64,000 bases of DNA from Hippophae tibetana (taxonomy: Eukaryota; Streptophyta; Magnoliopsida; Rosales; Elaeagnaceae), in contig CM072802.1 of assembly GCA_037013495.1 (NCBI GenBank), positions 60,035,275 through 60,099,274 of the forward strand, written 5' to 3'. The position numbers and the translations under genes are program-made. Of this stretch, positions 46,057 through 58,969 are shown in pieces. The notes beneath the pieces are model-generated. The model was given only the letters and a program-made list of their open reading frames with translations, was not told the DNA's origin and made no database searches. The first letter of the stretch is position 1; every line of letters starts with the position of its first letter.

Positions 46057-46172
46057 TCTCCCTCTTTAGCTTTTAGTGTCAAAACATTACACAACTAGTG
46101 TAAACACTCATCAAAGATGATATAATCATAAATATGTCCTAAAGTTGTTTGTTCGTATAATATAACGCACAC

Positions 46173-47224
46173 AAAAACTCAAAAGATATAAATATTTACA
46201 AATATTTTAATTAAAAATTATAAGATAAAACATATTTGTTTTCTTTTACACTATCGGATTGCCAACTTCCCCTCTCCTATAAAAATACCACATGTAAGTG
46301 TTCTATGAATTCCTTATGAACACACGTTTGGCAATAAAATAAGAACTTTTAATATTTATGTTAAATTATATGATTCTACACGTCGTTACGGCCAAAATAG
46401 CCTTCAAATTTAAGATGGAAAAATCCCACTTTGGAATGTTCCATATTATGTCAATCCAATCAACAACAGTTACAGTAGACCAGTACATAAACGCTTGTAA
46501 TTTACTTTAAAAGCGAACTTATTAGAGCAATTCCTTTTCTTATTAACATAAATAAAGGATTTGTGCGAATATCTTGTATGCTTTTTAGGTATAATTGTAT
46601 GATGTTTTTTTTTTAAAAAAAAATATTCGTAAAAAGTATGTAGAATCATATAATTTAACAAGTATTAAAAGTTTTTATTTTATTGCTCCATATAACAAAT
46701 AAAAAATTATAGAGTACAGGAGATTAAAGCAAGGAGATGCATATTCTTAAATGACTCAAACCTAACTTACAATAATAAATAAATAAACTAACTAACAAAT
46801 GATTTCTAATAAGAGTTTATGCTTTAATACCACAACAAATTTAAATTATACTAAGTCAATACAAGATCATGCATAACATTAGATATAACGAGGTAAACTC
46901 ATATAGAGACCGTATCTATATGGTAACATCCTCAGATTGTTTAAGGTAACTATTCAACAACAAATGATTCACTAAACAGTAACTAATATATAGTAAAATC
47001 ACTATTACCTCTATTAGAAAGAACCTCTGTCCAAATTAATGCTACTTCTATTCACTTGTTGCTTCTGCAACAGTTTGATTAACACTTGAACCCAGCTATC
47101 CTTCACAACCAGCACCACCCAATGTGGTATGATTTGTAACCAATGATCAGTAATTGGAAGTGTATCCACTCCCAATCTCACGGGACACACAGTCTACTAT
47201 TAATATCAAATCATATACGAAGAC
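46173..47224. repeat. Duplicated block, copy B (flank + MITE + LTR start)
   Basis: Second copy of 44332-45577. It starts within the last bases of SIRE internal sequence after the purine tract and contains MITE copy B and LTR sequence from about 46715 to 47224. The shared MITE-to-LTR passage shows that the block was copied after the LTR element had inserted beside the MITE. Confidence 0.65.
46331..46686. repeat. MITE copy B with about 50 bp inverted ends
   Basis: Left end GCAATAAAATAAGAACTTTTAATATTTATG, continuing TTAAATTATATGATTCTAC; right end GTAGAATCATATAATTTAAC to TTTTTATTTTATTGC. Length is 356 bp. Nearly the same as copy A; the small differences date the duplication as not recent. Confidence 0.65.
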
Positions 47225-50200
47225 AACACAAAAACCCAAAAGAACTACATCAAGTGAATCCATCTTGTGTGATTCATCTATCTTTTCGTATCAACTCATC
47301 CATTCTATCACTTTGAAACACGAGGTTTTTAGCACCATTGCACACAAAACATTTGAAACTCGAAGACTTCACTTTATACTTGTACCCTACACATACGAGA
47401 CAAACACATACCTCGTGAAATGCATCATGTAGAAATAGTGTGTAGTCAAACCATATACTATCATGTTACCCCTACACAGGTACTCACAGATAGGTACAAA
47501 ACAAACAAATTACACAACTCTCCCTCACATCATACAACACTGCCCCTAAATGCATGCATGTCAAACAACAATATGTAGTGCAATCCTATACTCACAACCC
47601 ATTCAACACAAAGCATGGCAACAAACATATAATTATACATAGAAACTTCTCCCCACTATAAGTCAAAGGAACACTTTTATATGAGGGAGAGAAGGCATAC
47701 AAATACGCTACAATCTTAATACTAATGCAACACAACATGTGAGATCAAAGTAAAGATAATAAAAAGTACCACATGCCTTATAGGAAAAAGACAAAGAAAA
47801 GCACCAAGACATTAGTAGGATATGAGCATGCAACAAACTAAATGCATGGGTAACCAAAGATAAATGTAGATAGAAAAAATCTCGATTTACACAAGAAACA
47901 TATGTCATGCATTCCAGCAACAACTACTAGGCAATGATTGACAAGCAATAAGCATGTAAAAAAGAAGCAGAAGTAGGGAAACACAAAGGTAGAAATGTGA
48001 AACTAGAGATATCATACAGTGCATGCAACATGTCATAATAATAATCTTATTTATGCATTGTTCATATAGTGCTACTTCACAGAGAAGGAGAAGGAAGTAC
48101 TGCATAAACATGCAACATATCAAAAACTCACAATTATGACAAACAATAGGAAGTAAAATAAACACATCACTTCCCTTGACAACATACACAAGACATACAC
48201 CTTTTTCCCTAAAGGTCTACATGTGATATAATAAACAAGTTATGCAATCTACTTGTAAAGCCCACAATGGAATCTATACATAGTAGTCAACACAAAATAT
48301 AGAACAAGGGAAGCAAATCAAACATGTTCAACGAAGTAGAGTGTCCGTGGAGGATAAACAATGCATTTAACACAAAAATCCACATGTCTATCAATTTATG
48401 ATGTATGAGTAAGGGTATGACTAAATTTTTTATGCGATACATAGTGTGTGATATGAAAATTTTGTTTACTTTATATGCCATCATGATATGCTTATACGAA
48501 CCAAGCAAAATGAAATATAGATTTAAGTTAACCCAAACTTCATATGTCCACAACTAGTCTCTCTCGCCACTAATGTGAAAGCCAGCAAAGAAGAAATCAA
48601 TAGGTCTTTAAAGATTGCAATGAAAAGCTAAGAAATGGGTAGATGAGAGAAGACATTTAGGCTTGAACACACATTTGTTGATCCAAACAAACGTATAAGT
48701 TCATATCTATGATACTTATACCCTCAAACATGGGTTCTTTTCTCTTCTTAAACATCAACAAATAAAGTTGAGAGAACAGTAAACAAAAGTTAGATATTTA
48801 TACAACACAACCTCAACACACTCATCATCTTTTCACTTTTTCTCTTCTTTTCTTTTTTTCACTCCTTTTATTTTTACACAAACAAATCTCAAGAATTATT
48901 TTTCTTTTTCTTTTCTCCATCTTTCCCATTTTTTTAATATATTTGTCAATCCATTATCAACCTTTTTTTCCTTTTTCATTCCTCTTTTCTCTTTCTTTTT
49001 TTATAAATAGAAACCAAGAGAGTAAAATTGACAAACCTAGAACATACAAACTCAATCAAAGAGTGAATAATGTAAAATGGGAAGAAATATTTGGACTAGG
49101 CCAGTATTTAGGAGCAAAGAAATGAAGGGATGCCACAAAGGCCCAAAGAGGGGATACTAAGGATATGAGGAAAATGGTGGAAAGAAAGAAATAAACAATT
49201 CAAGGATAGCCTAAATCCTCTTTCTAACTAAGTAGTACCTAGAATGTTTCCTCAAAAGACACTAAAAGTGGATTCTATAACTTATTAGAGAAATACAAAT
49301 CATCAAAGCATGAGATTCACACAAGCTTCTCAAAATTACCATACAAATTTACAAAAATATGGCATGTGCAAAAAATAATTTCATTTCATATAAGAAAAAT
49401 TTAGCCATACATGCTCTCATGGAATACATATGTCAAAACATCTACAATTCTATTGAGGTCAAATACATGTCAGATATATATCAACATGATCCCTTTAAAA
49501 TTCAATTTACATGCATTATATATAGCAAAGAGAAAAGCCATCAGTCTCACGAAATATAGAATAATGACTAACAAGTGAGATGACAAGAAAGAACTCAAAA
49601 TAGATCAACGCCTAAAAAGAAAGGGAACGTGTCTTGAAAGAGATAAACAACAACACCCATATCATTGCTAGTTAAGAGAAAGAAAGAAATTGACTAGCTA
49701 GTGAGTAACACAACCAACATCCCTAAAATAAGGAAGAAACAAGGGGTGCTACTAGAACTACTAAGCATGTGATAAGGACAAAAGTTCCAACACAAAAACA
49801 TAAGACATGCTTCGATAGGGACAACATCACAGATAATAGGAGTGTATATAATGATACAAGCAAGAGAGATATCTCAGTTAATTTCATAAAAACAACTGAA
49901 GAAAAGCTGAAAGATAAGAAGAAAAAAGATAGGTAAAAGAAGGATATAAGTCAATAAGAGACAAATAGTTAATCGACACACAATATGCTAGGTACAAGAA
50001 TGTAAAACCTAGAAAGACAAACAAGAAGCATTCTAAATGTCATGTCATAAAGAAAGATAGCATCATAGACAAAGAATCCTACTACAATGACCCTACATGA
50101 TAAAAACATATGACGTAATGCATATACAAAAGGCCATAGAGGAAGAAGTAGGCAGTATGCTAGACAAATGAATATAAGGAACATGTAAAAGCAACTAACA

Positions 50201-52062
50201 TGTGAGAAAACTAGTAAAAGATCAATCATAAAAGTAAAGTAAGAAATATGAAAATTAACATATTATGCACTACTTGGAAATACTAAGCAATAGACAAGAG
50301 GAAGTGTCAAATAGATGACCACAAACTAAATGACTTAATTTTTCATATACAGAAAAATGACAAACATAGAGGACAATGAAAGTAAGCAATTCTACCCTAA
50401 TGAATCACTCAAAATTAATGATCAAATTACATCTCTTTTTTAAAGAATTTGTGAGGGGTAACAAAATTTGGAGATAGTCTTTGACTCATATGAGTATGAG
50501 GTGTATATGAGACTTGTGATCTATTTTGTTTTTAATTTATAGAAAATTTAGTTGAGTCATCCATATAAGCCAGACAAGGTAAACTTTTTGAGGTAGATTT
50601 ATTTCTTTCTACTTTATGCCTCAGGTGCATAATGCAACTTACATAGAACATGCTCAGATGAGCCACATGGAATTTTCTTGTGTATGGAGTCTTTTCATAT
50701 TTCATCACATGAAATCCGAATGAGTTTATACAAATATGGATGCAATTAATTTTTGAATGAAATCACAAATATCAAAAGTTCGTTTTTGACTTCTCTCTCC
50801 ACTAAAGTAAACAATCACAAAACCAAAAATCAATAGGACTTTGTTAAGCTTGTAATGTATGGCTTAGGTAAAGGTGGGATAAAAGATAATATTTGGTTCA
50901 AATCTTTTCTGGACACATCATTTTAGGATCGAAACAAGATACCTTCTGAAATCTCAATGAATACTTCCCAATAGGAGATCTAACTTCACATGCAACAATC
51001 TTTTTTTTTTTTGCATATATCTTTTAAAAATTTACTAACAATAGTCACATCTTAGTGAGATAAGGAATATCGATATATCTATATATAACTTTTATTTGTT
51101 TTTGTTTTTGAATAGGCGATGCATGAGACAAAATTATGTCAATAAACATATAAGCTCAAAAGGGGTAAACTATGGAGAAAACATGTAAAGTTGGATAGAA
51201 GAGCTCAAACGATCCAAAGATGGCCTAAATCATTTTATCAGTTAAATTTTGTCTAGGATTTTGCCTCGAGAGAAAATTAAACAAATTCTAAAAATTGTGA
51301 CACTAAAGAACATCAATCGAATTGCATATTCACATAAACCTTCTCTAAATTAGCATATAAACTCAAAGATCAAGACTTAGTGCTCATAAATAGATATTCT
51401 TGTAAAAATGAAACTTACTCAAAAATTACACACAAAATTAGACAATATTCAAAGTTTTCAAAGAGCTATGTATTATTTAAACCGATAAAAATAAATCACC
51501 ATGAAAAGTAATATATTCTCATGTTTAATCAACTAAAAAAATAAAGCTTCAAAAGCAACAATACCAAGAAAATATTTCAACTAAGCTCAATCTCTCTACT
51601 ATGCCCAAAATTAATATGCACATTGTCCTCAATGTATGAAAGTTAAAGAACAAATGAGAATGGTTCAAAGAAACTTCCTGGTTTTGGTTTGTAAGATTGA
51701 AATCCAAAAATAGCTTAATTTCCTCCAATTTGCATCTACCAAAACAAAATAACAAAATAAAGAAATATGCAAACTAATACATGTTAAACTAAATAAAATA
51801 AATAGAAAATTAAAACACATGGGTTGCCTCCTAAGAAGCACTTGATTTAGAGTCATCAGCTTGACTTCCCTTTTTTCTGCTTTTAGGGAGGTTCAGATAT
51901 TTTACGATAAATACAAAGTTTCAACTTACCAGAAAATTAAAAAAAATCTAAGCAAGTATCAATAAGCATAAAAAAATATTTTTTTTTTAACTAAAATCAG
52001 ATTGATTGATATTAATATCAACAAAAATAGTAAACAAATCACCGGCAACGGCGCCAAAAACT
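47225..52062 (-). mobile_element. Internal non-coding part of a Tat-type gypsy element
   Basis: No protein domain is legible, but several signs tie this to the Tat-type LTR on its right: the primer-site-like GGCGCCGTTGCCGG (minus strand, 52056-52043) next to the LTR, the GGGTTGCCTCCTAAGAAGCAC block near 51820-51841 usual in this group, and polypyrimidine runs near 48830-49010. The + strand is strikingly A-rich from about 47.5 to 50.4 kb. Two stretches, about 48560-49340 and 50790-51370, look like diverged copies of each other. The left border with the duplicated SIRE/MITE block is near 47225. Confidence 0.45.
52041..52056 (-). other. Gypsy primer-binding site
   Basis: TGGCGCCGTTGCCGGT on the minus strand, a few bases from the LTR end. 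TGGCGCCGTTGCCGGGGA is the standard primer site of Athila/Tat-type plant gypsy elements, so the element reads leftward from here. Confidence 0.75.
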
Positions 52063-53899
52063 TGTTTTCTCTTTAAGAGAACATAAAAACGTGCAAGTAT
52101 ACACGGTCACAAGTAATAAATGATAAGTAAAATATCGTTCCCATGGAGATTTCTCACTATTATTTGTCAAGTACTAAAATTGTTTCAATCTGATTTTATC
52201 CAAACAATCGAAAGTTTGATAATGTTTAACTAAACTGATTTTCTATAACAATAAATAAGAAAATTCTAGGATTGTAATTTCACCGCATTAATCCACGAAT
52301 CATATTATTTTTTCTTGATTTATATTCTTGAATTTAATTTGTCAACCAAGAACTCCTAATTTATCCATATATTTCTTCCGAGTTCCATATAGATACATCT
52401 TGCTAAAATAATTCACTATATTCCTATGAGAATTAAATTCACCAAGATTCATTAAGTTCAAAGTTCTCAAATAGTTACACATACAATAAAGATATATTCC
52501 TATCCCTTATATATACATGTTATTCTATCCACGAGCAACACAAAAAATGTCTCTTCCAAGTTTATTTAAGTGCCATAGATCAATTGATATATTATCCAAT
52601 AATCAAAAGCATTAAGCATAAATAGAATAAACAACTTAAACATCTCATAAATCATTCCAAAATAATTAATCCAAGTTTCATAATATAAGTTACATGGCAA
52701 CCCTAGAAAAATTAAATTACTTCATAACAAAAATTAAAATTACAATACAAAAATATTAAAGCATTTAAGGAATATTAGATGAAAAGCAACAAAAAGAAAT
52801 TAAAAATGTTTCATCTCTGCTCTCTAATTTCTCCTACGAAAAACCACAACAGAAGCCAAAAATGGCTTCTATGTGTTCCACAGTCCAGCTCCGTCCCAAC
52901 TCCCGTCCACCTTTTGTCCCCTTAATAAGCACATATTTAGAGTTTCGGCTCTCTAAAAAATACATCATAATTTTTTTTACAACATGCGTGTAAAGTGGTA
53001 GACAAAGAATTACATCAAAAATATATTTTTTAGACACGCGTGAGAGACAAAGAATTACATCGAAAATATTTTTTAGACATGCGTGAGAGACAGGCGTGAA
53101 AATATAGGCTTAACAACGTGCGCCATTTCCTACATTTTTATTTCACAACACTCATGCAACGTGTCGGCATCTAATTCGTTGGATGATTAACATGACACGT
53201 GGAAACTTCATATTTGCTGTGATGAGAGGGCGCATGCACATAATGTGAACCGCGTCGCATGAGAAAATTGTGTGCTGAATTGTGCACGACAACTGGCATC
53301 CACTCACGTGACACGTGGCACTCACGCACGATCTGAGCCGTCCAAATTTTGATATAACGGTGAGTGATGAAGACACGTGTGAGGGAAGTTATTGGCATAG
53401 ATAGGTGGGTCCCACCCTACACGCTGGCCTACGTTGACAGGTGGAGCCCACTCTGCGTGCTAAGTAGTGTGCCATTTGGGAAACGTGTACACTCGCCTGT
53501 GTAGCGCGTGCATCTCACTTGCCTGATCATCACCATTGATTTTTGATCTGACGGTGCGTGAGGCACGTTGCACATAGATGCGCACGGTCTTCTTTCCTGT
53601 ATAGAAAAGCAAAAGTTTGGTTAATTGCATTTTAGCCCTATAATTTAATTCAAATTAAATTTTAAACTTTTGATATTTGCAATTACGCCCTATTTTAATT
53701 CAAATTATAATTTCAACTTTTATTAATTGAAATTAAGTCTTTTTTTCACTAAGAATTCTTTAATTTTGTTTAAAAATAAATTTCTTAATAAATAACAGTA
53801 AGTATTAATTTAAGAACTTAAAATTAATTAAAAACATTTTGAACATAGCAATTATAATTAATAAATTGGACAAAATAACTATAAAACGTACATTTATCA
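52063..53899 (-). repeat. Tat-type LTR
   Basis: On the minus strand it runs from TGATAAATGTACGTTTTATAG to ...CTTAAAGAGAAAACA, 1837 bp, followed by the gypsy primer site. It is the inverted partner of the solo LTR at 41797-43787. Its GC-rich part (about 53100-53600) has many ACGTG/CACGTG words. A tandem repeat with a 45-base step (GACAAAGAATTACATC at 53001 and 53046) lies at about 52985-53092. Confidence 0.7.
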
Positions 53900-54416
53900 A
53901 TAGAACATGCTCAGGTGATCCATAGTAGCTACATCCAAACAAAGAATACAGGGTAAGTGGATTGGAGGACTTTTAGTTGTACTCCTCACAAAAATAGGAC
54001 ACTGCTTATCAAAGTGGAAAACAATGCCACAATAATAAGAAGTGTGAACAATGGAGCTGGGAAAATGAGGTCCTTGATTTCAAGGAGTAATACGGGAAGG
54101 AGAAGAAGAGAAAGCACTCACATTGACTTTTATACGAGGATACAAATTAAATTTCCCACAATATGGTTTAAATGCCCAAGCTCACCACAATGGTGACAAA
54201 TGGAAATGATAGTAGGTAAAGGCAGAAGACCACTACTGAAGCAATGAGAATTGTTAGCCTTATGTTAAGGGTTCACCTTGCTAGAGGAAATAGGATAAAC
54301 TAAAACAACTAACTTACCTTTTGGGTCTATAGTACTAGACTACAACTTTGGCTCTTGATTAGTTGACTTTACAAACCTAGTAGTACTCACTGTTGAGGTA
54401 GAAATTCCTTCATCAT
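53900..54416 (-). mobile_element. SIRE-like copia gag, part left of the gypsy insertion
   Basis: Minus-strand reading shows a zinc knuckle, C-H-H-C-G-E-L-G-H, at about 54171-54200, the same second knuckle as in the SIRE-like element at 1761-10393. It lies in the same orientation as the gag sequence at 61469-63190, from which it is separated by the gypsy element. At its left it meets the Tat-type LTR. Confidence 0.6.
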
Positions 54417-54421
54417 AACCA

Positions 54422-55302
54422 TGATATGAACCAAAGGGTTAAGACCTAGCTAATTTTCAAATTATATAGCAAAGAGTTTCTCCACAAATCAATAGGTATT
54501 ACTCATCATTTATCTGAGCAGAAAAATTCCACAAGAAGGTGCTATTTCCTTGATAAGTCTAGCATAAATGACACCCTAACAAGTATGGATATTACTCACC
54601 ACAAATGCTTGGATGCTAAACAAAACCATAGAGGTTTCCAATCCCTTGATAAGTTGATTAAAAAGGAACAAAGAGCATGAATGAGCTCCCAAATGATCTA
54701 AAAAATCAAATTTCATTCAAAATGTGAATTACCAGTAGTTGAGCTACTCTTAAGTATTTATAGGATACAAATAAACCCTAAAATCTACTACATCACAAAC
54801 CTTGATCTCATCCAAGGGTTGAAAATAAAAATAACCAAAAAGCACAAAAGGTGGCACAAAACATGAAGAAAAAATGGTGTAGATGAGTACAAAGGAATCC
54901 TAGGAAAATATTACATTTTAACCCTTGATTTCACCCAAGGGCTGAAAAGAAAGCTACCCAAAAATTAGTCCAAATGCACAGCAAAACATGGAGCAAATAT
55001 GGGGTAGCTGAGTATAAAGAAATCCAAAGAAAATCTTACATCTGAACCCTTGATTTCATCCAAGGGCTGAAAAGAAAGTTGCCCAAGATCAGTCCAAATG
55101 GCATAACAATATGCCTAGTTTTCTTTGCCAATTTTGCCTTAATTTCCAACAAGGCTTGTCCCAATCCTTGTACTCCCAATTTGAGTCTCCTTGGTTATTC
55201 ATAACCTCTTGAATGAGCCCATTTAAATCCTCTTCGGGTTGTGCCATCTTAGACCTTGTGATTGGTCCACTTGGAATTTATAGGGCTGCATGATTCTTAT
55301 CA
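54422..55302 (-). repeat. 3' LTR of the gypsy element
   Basis: On the minus strand it starts TGATAAGAATCATGCAGCC, directly after the purine tract. Most of it (about 54540-55302) aligns with 60690-61463, sharing TGATAAGTCTAGCATAAATG, TTACTCACCACAAATGCTTGG and AAATTTCATTCAAAATGTGAATT. The outermost 120 bp do not align plainly with the right LTR. Confidence 0.75.
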
Positions 55303-55627
55303 TTCCTCCTCTCTTCAACAAAATTCATCCTCGAATGATCACCTACATAATCAAAAGGAGAAAGATCAAAAACATTAAAAGAGGTACTGACATTATACTC
55401 ACCAGGAAGATTGATTTTGTAGGTATTATCATTAATTTGCTCGATCACTTGAAAGGGTCCATCTCTCCAAGGTTACAACTTGGACTGTCTTTTTTCAGGA
55501 AACTGTCCCAAACCCAATCACCAGACTCAAAAATGACTCTTTATCACCCTTTGTTGGCTCTATAAGCATAATCCTTATTTATGCTCGCAATTTGCTCATG
55601 CATGCGTTCATGGAGCTTTTTCACCAT

Positions 55628-56290
55628 TTAAGTCTTCCTAGCACCATCTAAGTTAGTTTTCTCTAAAATAGGTATAGGTAATAAGTCCAAAGGGGTTAGT
55701 GGACTAAAACCATAAACAATTTCGAATGGAGAATGATTAGTAGTTGAATGCACACTCCAGTTATAAGCAAGTTCAAAAAAAGGTAAACGATCCTCCCAAT
55801 TTTTCAAATTTCTTTTTATTACCGCCCTAAGCAACATGGATAGAGTCTTATTGGCTACCTTAGTTTGCCCAATTGTTTGAGGGTGACAAGTAGTCGAAAA
55901 CAAGAGTTTAGTTCCCATTTCAACCCAAAGAGTTTTCCAAAAATAACTAAGGAATTTAATATCCCTATGAGACACAATACTCCTAGGAACTCCATGAAGC
56001 CTAACAACCTCCCTAAATAACAACTTTGCTACATTAGTGGCGTCATTGATTTTATGACATGCTATGAAGTGTTCCATTTTAGAAAACCTATCTACAACCA
56101 CAAAAATGGAGTATCTACCTTTCTTAGACCTTGGTAACCCTAAAACAAAATCCATGGAAATATCTACCCAAGGTGTGCTTGGTACGGGTAAGGGAGTATA
56201 TAGTCCTTGTGGTAGGGCTTTGGATTTTCCTTGCTTACAAGTTATGCATCTAGAGCATATTCTTGCTACATCCCTCCTTATTGTTGATTA
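55628..56290 (-). mobile_element. Gypsy integrase region
   Basis: Minus-strand reading shows [30 protein letters not shown] and [14 protein letters not shown], all standard landmarks of plant chromovirus integrases. The upstream zinc-binding part lies near 56210-56290. Fossil. Confidence 0.8.
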
Positions 56291-56399
56291 GTAAAAATTC
56301 TCACACAAAATATCTAGAGTCTTCTTAATTCCAAAATGCACCATTAATCCTCCCTAATAGGCCTCCTTAATCAAAAACTCATGCATGGACTATTTAGGT

Positions 56400-57660
56400 A
56401 TACACAATTGATTTTCTTTAAATAAATACCCATCTATTTTATAAAAAAATTCAAAAGAAGTTTTTTCACATGCATGGTAAATCCTAACAATCTAGCATAC
56501 ATTTCCTTAACATATTCAAATCATAACAATCTAGCATTTAAAGCTGAGAATATGACATACCTCTATGATAAAGAATTGGCTACAACATTCTCATTACCTA
56601 TCTTATATTGAACAATAAAAGGAAATGTCTCAATGAATTCCATCCACCTAGCATGCCTCCTATTCAATTTACCTTAGCACTTCAAATGTTTTAGAGATTC
56701 GTGATTGGTGTGGATGAAAAATTCCCTTGGCCAAAGGTAATGTTGCCATGTCTCCAGAGTCCTAACCAAGACATATAGATCCTTGTCATACGTTGGATAA
56801 TTAAGGGCTGTTCTGTGGAGTTTCTCAATAAAATAAGCAATACGTTGTCATTACTGCATCAAAACAGCTCTTATACCTATTCCTAATGCATCACACTCAA
56901 CTTCAAAGGTTTTAGTAAAATCAGGTAAAGATAAAACATGTGCAGAACACAAACTATCATTTAACGCTTTAAAGATTCTCTCCTTATTCTTGCCCCATTT
57001 AAAACCAACAGACTTTTTAATGACCTCGGTTAGAGGTACATCTAGTGTACTAAAATCTTTGATAAAAACTAACCAAGTCGTGAAAGCTCCTAACCTCAGT
57101 TATAGATTTAGGCATGTGCCATTCTTAAATAGCCTTAACCTTTTCCTAATCTACTTCTAGTCCTTTATAACTAACAACGAAACCAAGAAAAACTAACTTG
57201 TCCATGAAAAAAAAACACTTTTCAGGTTTACATATAGTTGTTCTTTTCTCAAAATTTCAAGCACATACCTAAGATGTAAGACATACTCTTCAAGATTTTA
57301 CTATAAATGAGAATATCATTAAAATAGACAACAATAAATTTCCAATAAATACACGCATAACATGATTCATAAGCCTTATAAAAGTTCTTGGTGCATTTTT
57401 CAGACCAAAGGGCATGACTAACCACTCATACAATCCATGTTTAGTTTTAAAAGTGGTTTTCCATTCATCACCATCTCTCATCATAATTTGATGATATCCA
57501 CTTCTCAAATCAATTTAAAAAAAAATGCAAGAATCATGAAACTCATCTAACATGTCATCTAGTCTAGGGATAGGATGTCAATATTTTACCATAATTTTGT
57601 TGATGGCTTGGCAATCAACACACATCCTGCTTGATCCATCCTTCTTGGGAACAAGTAGCA
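56400..57660 (-). mobile_element. Gypsy RT and RNase H region
   Basis: At 57290-57508 the minus strand reads M-R-S-G-Y-H-Q-I then [24 protein letters not shown], the core of gypsy RT. The V-D-C-Q-A-I-N-K piece lies near 57600. RNase H pieces follow down to about 56.4 kb. Fossil, broken. Confidence 0.7.
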
Positions 57661-58069
57661 TAGGAATGGCACATTGACTTATGTTCTCCCTAACTTAACC
57701 TTTGATCAAGTACTCTTCAACCTACCTTTGAATCTCCTTAGTGTCTTCGGGGTTGGTCCTATAGGTAGGTCGGTTTGGAAGAGAAGCTCCCAGTATGAAG
57801 TCAATTTGATGCTCAATCCCTTTAATTGGTGGAACCCCATCCGGAATCTCTTCAGGGAGCACGTCTTCAAATTCCTACAAAAGAAAAATAGTGGTATTAG
57901 GCAAAGACTGGCTAAGATCGTTAATAGAAAAATCAGCCTCCTTGTACAAAAGTACAAGTATGGGATATTTTGAATAAAAATCCCAATTAACGTCACTTAC
58001 CTTAGCATAAAAACTCACACTTTTTTCTCTCTTGTTTTTCCTCTCTCCCCTTCTTTTTCTTCACTCTTT

Positions 58070-58720
58070 TTATTTCATTCTTTTTTTCTTTTTCATTCTT
58101 CTCTTTTTGTTCATTTTACTCTTTTCTTTTCCCTTAACCATCTTCGGTTGATCTTCAAAGACTTTCTTGGGTGAAAGGGGTACATGTGTGATGTTTCTAC
58201 CGTTCTTCACAAACGAATACTTGTTTCTATACGCATCATATGTAACCATCCTATCATATTGCCAAGGCCTACCTAGCAAGATGTGTCTAGTTTGCATGGG
58301 TAGCATATCACACATCACCTCATCCTTGTAATTTTCAATGGAGAAGCTCACTAATACTTTCTTATCAACCTTGACTTCCCCACTATCATTTAACCATTGT
58401 AACTTGTAAGGCTTAGGGTGTTCGAATGTAGGCAACCCTAATTTCTGAACTAAGGTAGTACTAGCCACACTGGTGCAACTTCCCTCATCTATGATAACAC
58501 TACACACCTTGTTACTAACATGACACCTTGTGTGAAATATGTTATCTCTTTGTTGGTCAAGGTCATCCTCCTTTACTTGAGTGCTCAAAGATCGCCTTAT
58601 TACAAGTATTTCCCCATCCATGGGTCCTATCTCTTCTTCACTAGCTTCCTCTACAGATGACATCTCTTCTTTTTCACTTTCATTATTGGTTTCCACCTCA
58701 TCACTAGATATAGTGATCAT
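58070..58720 (-). mobile_element. Gypsy protease region
   Basis: Contains an acidic lead, then H-V-S-N-K-V-C-S-V-I-I-D-E-G-S-C-T-S-V-A-S, the retropepsin-type active-site segment of plant chromoviruses, then L-L-G-R-P-W-Q-Y-D-R. A Lys/Met/Arg-rich linker ends the stretch; on the + strand this appears as a long pyrimidine run at 58020-58140. Part of the fossil element. Confidence 0.75.
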
Positions 58721-58969
58721 TGCCTTCTTATTTGGACATTGGCTATATGACCATTACAAAGACACCAAAAATAGTTAAATTCATGTTTACAATTTGGGGT
58801 GTCCGTTTTACCTTTTCCCTTGCTAGCCCCCATCTCTTTGGCTTTGTAAGGATCAAATCTTGGTTTGGAAGTAACTCCTTCGTCATTTTTCTCATTGGAC
58901 TTCCAAGTACTAGTAGGGTTTGGTTTTGGAGTAATGAGACTAGAACTTGATAGTTGGGACCGAAAGCTC

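Noticed and set aside
48830-49010. Polypyrimidine run as a CRISPR-like or regulatory array
   Set aside because: Irregular C/T-rich sequence without spaced repeats; usual for non-coding parts of Tat-type elements.
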